From NCBI GenBank assembly GCA_035411425.1, contig DAONSX010000048.1, forward strand, positions 1-18,346: a stretch of DNA of 18,346 nt. The letters run 5' to 3'. Made by a program: the position numbers and the translations under genes. The number at the start of each line of letters is the position of its first letter. The first letter of the stretch is position 1. This stretch comes from TTA-H9 sp002071415. Its GTDB lineage: Bacteria > Bacteroidota > Bacteroidia > Bacteroidales > TTA-H9. The notes under the pieces were generated by a model. That model saw only the letters and a program-made list of their open reading frames with translations, was not told where the DNA came from and made no database searches. This document shows positions 14,961 to 18,346 of the stretch, in pieces.

Positions 14961-16805
14961 ATGAAAATGAAAAAGTTATTAATTTTTATGTTTTTATTGA
15001 GTTTGATTGTTGCAAATCCCGTAAAGCAACTTCTGGCACAAAGCCCTCCTTCATGGACTTCCAATGTGATTTGGTATCAAATTTTCGTAGAACGCTTTTA
15101 CAATGGAAACCCTAATAATGATCCTACTCCCGAAGACATCTCGGTGAGCTCGTCAACCTTTCCCCTCCCCGATGACTGGACAATTACGCCATGGACGATG
15201 GACTGGTGGAAGCGAGAACCTTGGGCAGAAAAAACGGGAAAATCCCATCGGGAAACCGTTCAGCATCGCCGTTATGGAGGCGATCTGCAAGGCGTTATCG
15301 ATAAACTTCCCTATCTGCATGAATTGGGAATTACCGCTATTTATTTCAATCCACTAAATGATGCACCTTCTTTGCATAAATATGATGCGCGCAATTACCA
15401 CCATATAGATGTGAATTTTGGTCCCGATCCTAAGGGTGACAAAAAAATTATTGCTTCCGAGATCCCATCTGATCCTTCTACTTGGAAATGGACGGCAGCC
15501 GATAGGCAATTCCTCCAATTAATCGAACAATGCCACCAAATGGGCATAAGAGTCATTATGGATTATTCGTGGAATCATACAGGTGTGGATTTCTGGGCAT
15601 GGAAAGATGTTCTGCAAAATTTACAGAAATCACCTTACCGTGATTGGTATGAGATCATTTCTTTCGATAACCCCCTTACTCCTGAGAATGAGTTCCAATA
15701 TCGTGGTTGGGCTAATGTGGCCAGCCTCCCGGAGTGGAAAAAAGTTAACTTACCTGGGCCAAGAAAATCCAATGGTCCCTACGAAGGAAATTTGAATCCT
15801 AAGGTAAAGGAACATATTTTTGCCGTTACTCAGCGATGGCTTGCTCCTAATGGAGATAAAACCAAGGGAATAGATGGTTTTCGCCTCGACGTGGCCGAAC
15901 AAATTCCTCTGGGTTTTTGGAGAGATTACCGTAAATGGGTAAAATCTATTAAACCCGAGGCTTACCTTGTGGGAGAAATCTGGTGGGAAAAATGGCCCGA
16001 TAAGCTTATGGATCCTGCACCTTATGTAAATGATGAGATTTTCGACGCAGTAATGTTCTATAAGATTTATGCACCGGCTCGTAGCTTCTTCGTTCACGGA
16101 AAAGAAGCCTTAACTTCTTCGCAATTGGCCGATAGTTTACAAAAAGAATGGACAAATCTGCCGAAAAATTTCCGTTACTCTCAAATGAATGTAAATGCTA
16201 CACACGATAGTCCACGTCTGCTGACTTGTTTTGCCAACAAAGGAAAATACAAATATCATGTCAATCCTTACGAAAATCCTCGATGCATAACAGGTAAACC
16301 CGACAAAGATACCTACAATAGAGTTAGATTGTATCTCATGCATCAATTTACTATTCCCGGTTCTCCTTCTATTTGGAATGGTGATGAAATGGGAATGTGG
16401 GGCAGCGACGATCCCGATAATCGTAAACCTTTATGGTGGCCCGACACGAAATTCGAACCTGAAACTCGAACCAATATTCAGCCTGGCTTTAAATTATACG
16501 ATGAAGTGAAATTCGATGCCGATCATTATCACTTTTATAAGCAAATCATCAGTTTACGGAAAAATAACCCTGTTCTGGCTACGGGCGAGATTGAATTTAT
16601 TTCTTCAGAAGATCGAGTACTGGCATATAGACGCTGGAATTCTTCAGATGAAATATTTGTTTGTTTGAATACCGATACCACTTCTCATCGCATCAAGTTT
16701 GCATCAAAAGGGAAATTTGTGGATTTACTTTCTGGAAGAATCATTAAAGGCAAATCAATTCCTATTTTGCCTCTTGAAGGATTGATTCTTCGGAGGGTGG
16801 AGTAA
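14961..16805 (+). CDS. Exported GH13 alpha-amylase-family glycoside hydrolase
   Basis: This 614-residue periplasmic or secreted enzyme acts on alpha-glucans such as starch, maltodextrin or cyclodextrin. A signal peptide (MKMKKLLIFMFLLSLIVAN, cleavage near ALLAQ-type site at about residue 27) precedes the catalytic (beta/alpha)8 barrel. The four GH13 regions are present: DYSWNH with Asp201 and His206, GFRLDVAEQ with nucleophile Asp310, GEIWWEKW with acid/base Glu339, and ATHDSPR with His415 and Asp416. IWYQIFVERFYNG and YGGDLQGVIDKLPYLHELGITAIYFNP are typical of the neopullulanase/cyclomaltodextrinase branch. A short C-terminal beta domain follows. An alternative ATG two codons in (14967) is possible. 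No SusC/SusD genes are adjacent. The ppk2 gene lies 12 bp upstream. Confidence 0.93.
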   Translation: MKMKKLLIFMFLLSLIVANPVKQLLAQSPPSWTSNVIWYQIFVERFYNGNPNNDPTPEDISVSSSTFPLPDDWTITPWTMDWWKREPWAEKTGKSHRETVQHRRYGGDLQGVIDKLPYLHELGITAIYFNPLNDAPSLHKYDARNYHHIDVNFGPDPKGDKKIIASEIPSDPSTWKWTAADRQFLQLIEQCHQMGIRVIMDYSWNHTGVDFWAWKDVLQNLQKSPYRDWYEIISFDNPLTPENEFQYRGWANVASLPEWKKVNLPGPRKSNGPYEGNLNPKVKEHIFAVTQRWLAPNGDKTKGIDGFRLDVAEQIPLGFWRDYRKWVKSIKPEAYLVGEIWWEKWPDKLMDPAPYVNDEIFDAVMFYKIYAPARSFFVHGKEALTSSQLADSLQKEWTNLPKNFRYSQMNVNATHDSPRLLTCFANKGKYKYHVNPYENPRCITGKPDKDTYNRVRLYLMHQFTIPGSPSIWNGDEMGMWGSDDPDNRKPLWWPDTKFEPETRTNIQPGFKLYDEVKFDADHYHFYKQIISLRKNNPVLATGEIEFISSEDRVLAYRRWNSSDEIFVCLNTDTTSHRIKFASKGKFVDLLSGRIIKGKSIPILPLEGLILRRVE

Positions 16806-16903
16806 GTTAATATGATGCAAGTCCCCAGGTTCGAGGAGACCTTTAAATTCTTGAGGCGACACCATGAGGAGACGAAGAGACGCAAAATTTACGTAATAGA
16901 TAG

Positions 16904-16935
16904 TACTGATTTTTCAAAAAGTCAGTAGTTTTCTT
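16904..16935 (+). terminator. Hairpin terminator between convergent GH13 and DUF5714 genes
   Basis: TACTGATTTTT (16904-16914) pairs with AAAAAGTCAGTA (16916-16927) apart from one unpaired G, and GTTTTCTTT follows. The arms contain T- and A-runs, so the structure can serve both converging genes: GH13 on + and DUF5714 on -. Confidence 0.65.
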
Positions 16936-17021
16936 TGTAATTTTGGTGGTATGCCATTTATTGTTGATTTTCACTCGTTTTGTTTCGGTTAAGAAACATT
17001 TTAATAAAAAGATGAAAAAGG

Positions 17022-17756
17022 TTAATTTTTCTCAATTAGAACATTGATGCGGGAACCCTTATAGAACTTACAGTCTTCTTTTTTGCATTCTCGATTGAAC
17101 GAAGAGAATGAACACTGAAGAGATTTTCCTGTTTTGAGTGAAATTTGGAAATTCTCATTTACAAAACGAGCAGCCTCGATAACAGCCAGATAGGTGTTGC
17201 GTTTGCAGCAGCGAGGACCTCCCGCATGAGCAATCGAAAAAAGACTGTTGGATGTCATCAGGTTGCAAAGTTCCCATTCTTTTTTGGATAAAGGAGTTGC
17301 CTGGGTAATCAAGCTTAAAAAAATGCCGGTACCCACGGCAGCACCACAATTACCATAATATCCACAAAAACCTCCAAGGATATTTTTAGCACGTTTTTGG
17401 GCTTCGGTGAGTATAACCGACTTTTTTGACGGTTCATTGATGGTATTATAGTAAGCTGTAAGCAAAGATGCTGCCACAAGAAAGTGATGTTCTGGTCCAT
17501 GCATTTTAATAGATGGATGTTGCATCAATAAAATAGCTATCTCGAGTGGATCTTTCAGCATATTCATCAAGCAAAATGTTTCGATCGCTGAATAGGCTGG
17601 CAAACTATGACATCCGTCACAAACATAATGCTGGTTTTTGCAAATTACGTTGGTTTCGAAAATTTTCTTGCAATAGAAGCACATGGTTTTTTCGAGTATA
17701 TCATTGTAAACTAAGTCTTCTCCACAAATCAAACAGCCATTTTTATTATCCGACAT
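17022..17756 (-). CDS. DUF5714 family cysteine-rich protein
   Basis: This 244-residue protein is assigned to DUF5714, a family of unknown function found in anaerobic bacteria and methanogens. The N-terminus is a probable zinc- or metal-binding module with paired cysteines: Cys8-Cys11, Cys26-Cys29, Cys39, His43, Cys46, Cys49 and His50. The rest is helical and carries MHGPEHHFLVAASLL at 85-99, GGFCGYYGNCGAAVGTGIF at 128-146 (Cys131, Cys137), GGPRCCKRNTYLAVIEA at 179-195 (Cys183-Cys184), and a C-terminal Cys cluster (215, 224, 229). The His- and Cys-containing conserved blocks look like a metal or redox site. No signal peptide is seen, so it is cytoplasmic. It stands alone on the - strand, with no partner to suggest its job; the family name is from memory of these motifs. 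Confidence 0.72.
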   Translation of the reverse strand: MSDNKNGCLICGEDLVYNDILEKTMCFYCKKIFETNVICKNQHYVCDGCHSLPAYSAIETFCLMNMLKDPLEIAILLMQHPSIKMHGPEHHFLVAASLLTAYYNTINEPSKKSVILTEAQKRAKNILGGFCGYYGNCGAAVGTGIFLSLITQATPLSKKEWELCNLMTSNSLFSIAHAGGPRCCKRNTYLAVIEAARFVNENFQISLKTGKSLQCSFSSFNRECKKEDCKFYKGSRINVLIEKN

Positions 17757-18029
17757 GATATCTCGAGAGATGCAATTTATTATTGAGCGAAATTAATAAA
17801 TTTATTTATTCAATATTGACTTTAAGCTTGACTATCTTTTTTTTCTTCTACCAAAGCTGGCCGAAAAATTCGAATTAATGAAGAAAATTCAGATAAGATA
17901 TGCAAATAAATTAATTTTTGTAGTTTCATTCTGATTTTTTATGGGGATTACTTGGTAAACTTTAGTTTTCCATGAATGATGCAAAGGGCTATTTTTATAC
18001 TATAGTAGAATTTTTTAAATTATTTATCA
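17757..18029. other. AT-rich spacer without a supported gene
   Basis: I find no recognisable gene. A 35-codon - strand frame (17822-17929, starting MKLQKLIYLHILSEF) exists but is short and in very AT-rich DNA, so it is not called. No exact TAnnTTTG box is seen for the DUF5714 gene. Confidence 0.4.
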
Positions 18030-18176
18030 TTACTGACCGACAAAAAAATTGAATAAAAAGAAGGAGGGACAAAACCGAAGTTTCATCTCTAATACTGTAT
18101 CAATAAAACATAATTGAGGATCATAGAACCAATCAGGTTGTTCGAATAAAATCTTAAAATCTTCAAATAAACGCAT
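18030..18176 (-). pseudogene. Short ORF, possible truncated transposase N-terminus
   Basis: A 48-residue - strand frame begins MRLFEDFKILFEQPDWF. The first 30 residues (to DTVLE) have a credible, protein-like composition with aromatic and acidic residues. After that the sequence becomes a low-complexity Phe-rich tail (FFLFNFFVGQ) derived from A/T-rich DNA. It has a matching -7 box 27-34 bp upstream and lies next to a repeat whose - strand reading contains GAGTCTGTCTATAAA, a style of sequence common at insertion-sequence ends. The start recalls the N-terminus of a Bacteroidota transposase, but this is from memory and unverified. It could also be a small unrelated gene. Confidence 0.35.
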
Positions 18177-18202
18177 GGCATTATTTTTTTAATAATTTCC
18201 AA

Positions 18203-18210
18203 CAAAATTA
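18203..18210 (-). promoter_or_regulatory. Candidate -7 box (TAATTTTG) for the short ORF
   Basis: On the - strand TAATTTTG matches TAnnTTTG and sits about 27 bp before the ATG at 18176. A TTG lies 16 bp upstream, shorter than the expected spacing. Confidence 0.35.
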
Positions 18211-18242
18211 GAATAAAAAATAATGCCAATAACAGTTTTAAT

Positions 18243-18346
18243 TAATTAGTTATCAAAAAGTTATTAACAATTTGAGTTTATAGACAGACTCTAATTAGTT
18301 ATCAAAAAGTTATTAACAATTTGAGTTTATAGACAGACTCTAACTA
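18243..18346. repeat. Perfect 49-bp direct tandem repeat at window edge
   Basis: Two copies of a 49-bp unit, 18245-18293 and 18294-18342, are identical over their whole length. The match begins two bases earlier, at 18243/18292. A third start (ACTA against ATTA) runs off the window. Each unit contains GTTATCAAAAAGTTATTAAC and GAGTTTATAGACAGACTC, the latter with a short GAGT/ACTC inverted pair. No variable spacers are present, so it is not a CRISPR array. Candidates are a duplicated insertion-sequence end or an iteron-like array. Confidence 0.85.

Noticed and set aside
17822..17929. 35-codon - strand frame upstream of DUF5714
   Set aside because: It is too short in very AT-rich DNA, with no promoter box, no ribosome binding site and no recognisable motif.
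18243..18346. CRISPR array
   Set aside because: The repeats are directly abutting and identical over 49 bp with no variable spacers, and no cas genes are present.

Overview
The window looks like a chromosomal segment of an anaerobic or microaerophilic member of the Bacteroidota, probably Bacteroidales. The reasons are the AT-rich base composition, two families that are essentially Bacteroidota-specific (DUF4831 and DUF3127), several TAnnTTTG boxes matching the Bacteroidota -7 promoter element, and LolA and KdsA, which imply a Gram-negative outer membrane with LPS. The placement is inferred from gene content; no rRNA or other marker gene is present.

Region 1 (1-770) starts inside a degraded iron/manganese superoxide dismutase. 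Only its C-terminal half is in the window. It ends in a premature stop, and the conserved tryptophans around its last metal ligands are lost. A further relic-like reading frame and a strong hairpin terminator follow.

Region 2 (770-4745, + strand) is a hydCBA-type operon for a trimeric NAD-linked [FeFe]-hydrogenase. It encodes a NuoE-like [2Fe-2S] subunit, a short NuoF-like FMN/NADH subunit, and a 596-residue catalytic subunit with the full set of accessory clusters. A stand-alone CheY-like receiver protein follows. Such complexes exchange electrons between NAD(H), often ferredoxin, and H2. The catalytic subunit carries TSCSP rather than the textbook TSCCP in H-cluster loop 1. No maturation genes (hydE, hydF, hydG) are in view.

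Region 3 (4746-6481) is a largely empty 550-bp spacer followed by a secreted DUF4831 protein whose end overlaps the convergent kdsA by 10 bp.

Region 4 (6472-11769, - strand) is a tightly packed operon read as ftsK, lolA, rarA, kdsA. It combines chromosome segregation, lipoprotein transport, replication-fork maintenance and LPS Kdo synthesis.

Region 5 (12202-16805, + strand) holds guanine deaminase, a DUF3127 OB-fold protein with an SSB-like acidic tail, a class IV PLP aminotransferase, a class I-like PPK2 polyphosphate kinase and an exported GH13 alpha-amylase-family enzyme.

Region 6 (16806-18346) holds a shared terminator, a cysteine-rich DUF5714 protein on the - strand, and an AT-rich tail. 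The tail contains a 48-codon ORF that may be a truncated transposase N-terminus, next to a perfect 49-bp tandem repeat running off the window edge. This right end is the most likely site of mobile-element activity. No clearly new multi-gene defence or biosynthetic system is visible. The best leads are the H-cluster variant, the hydrogenase-linked receiver protein, the SSB-like tail of DUF3127, the uncharacterised Cys-rich DUF5714 protein and the terminal repeat.
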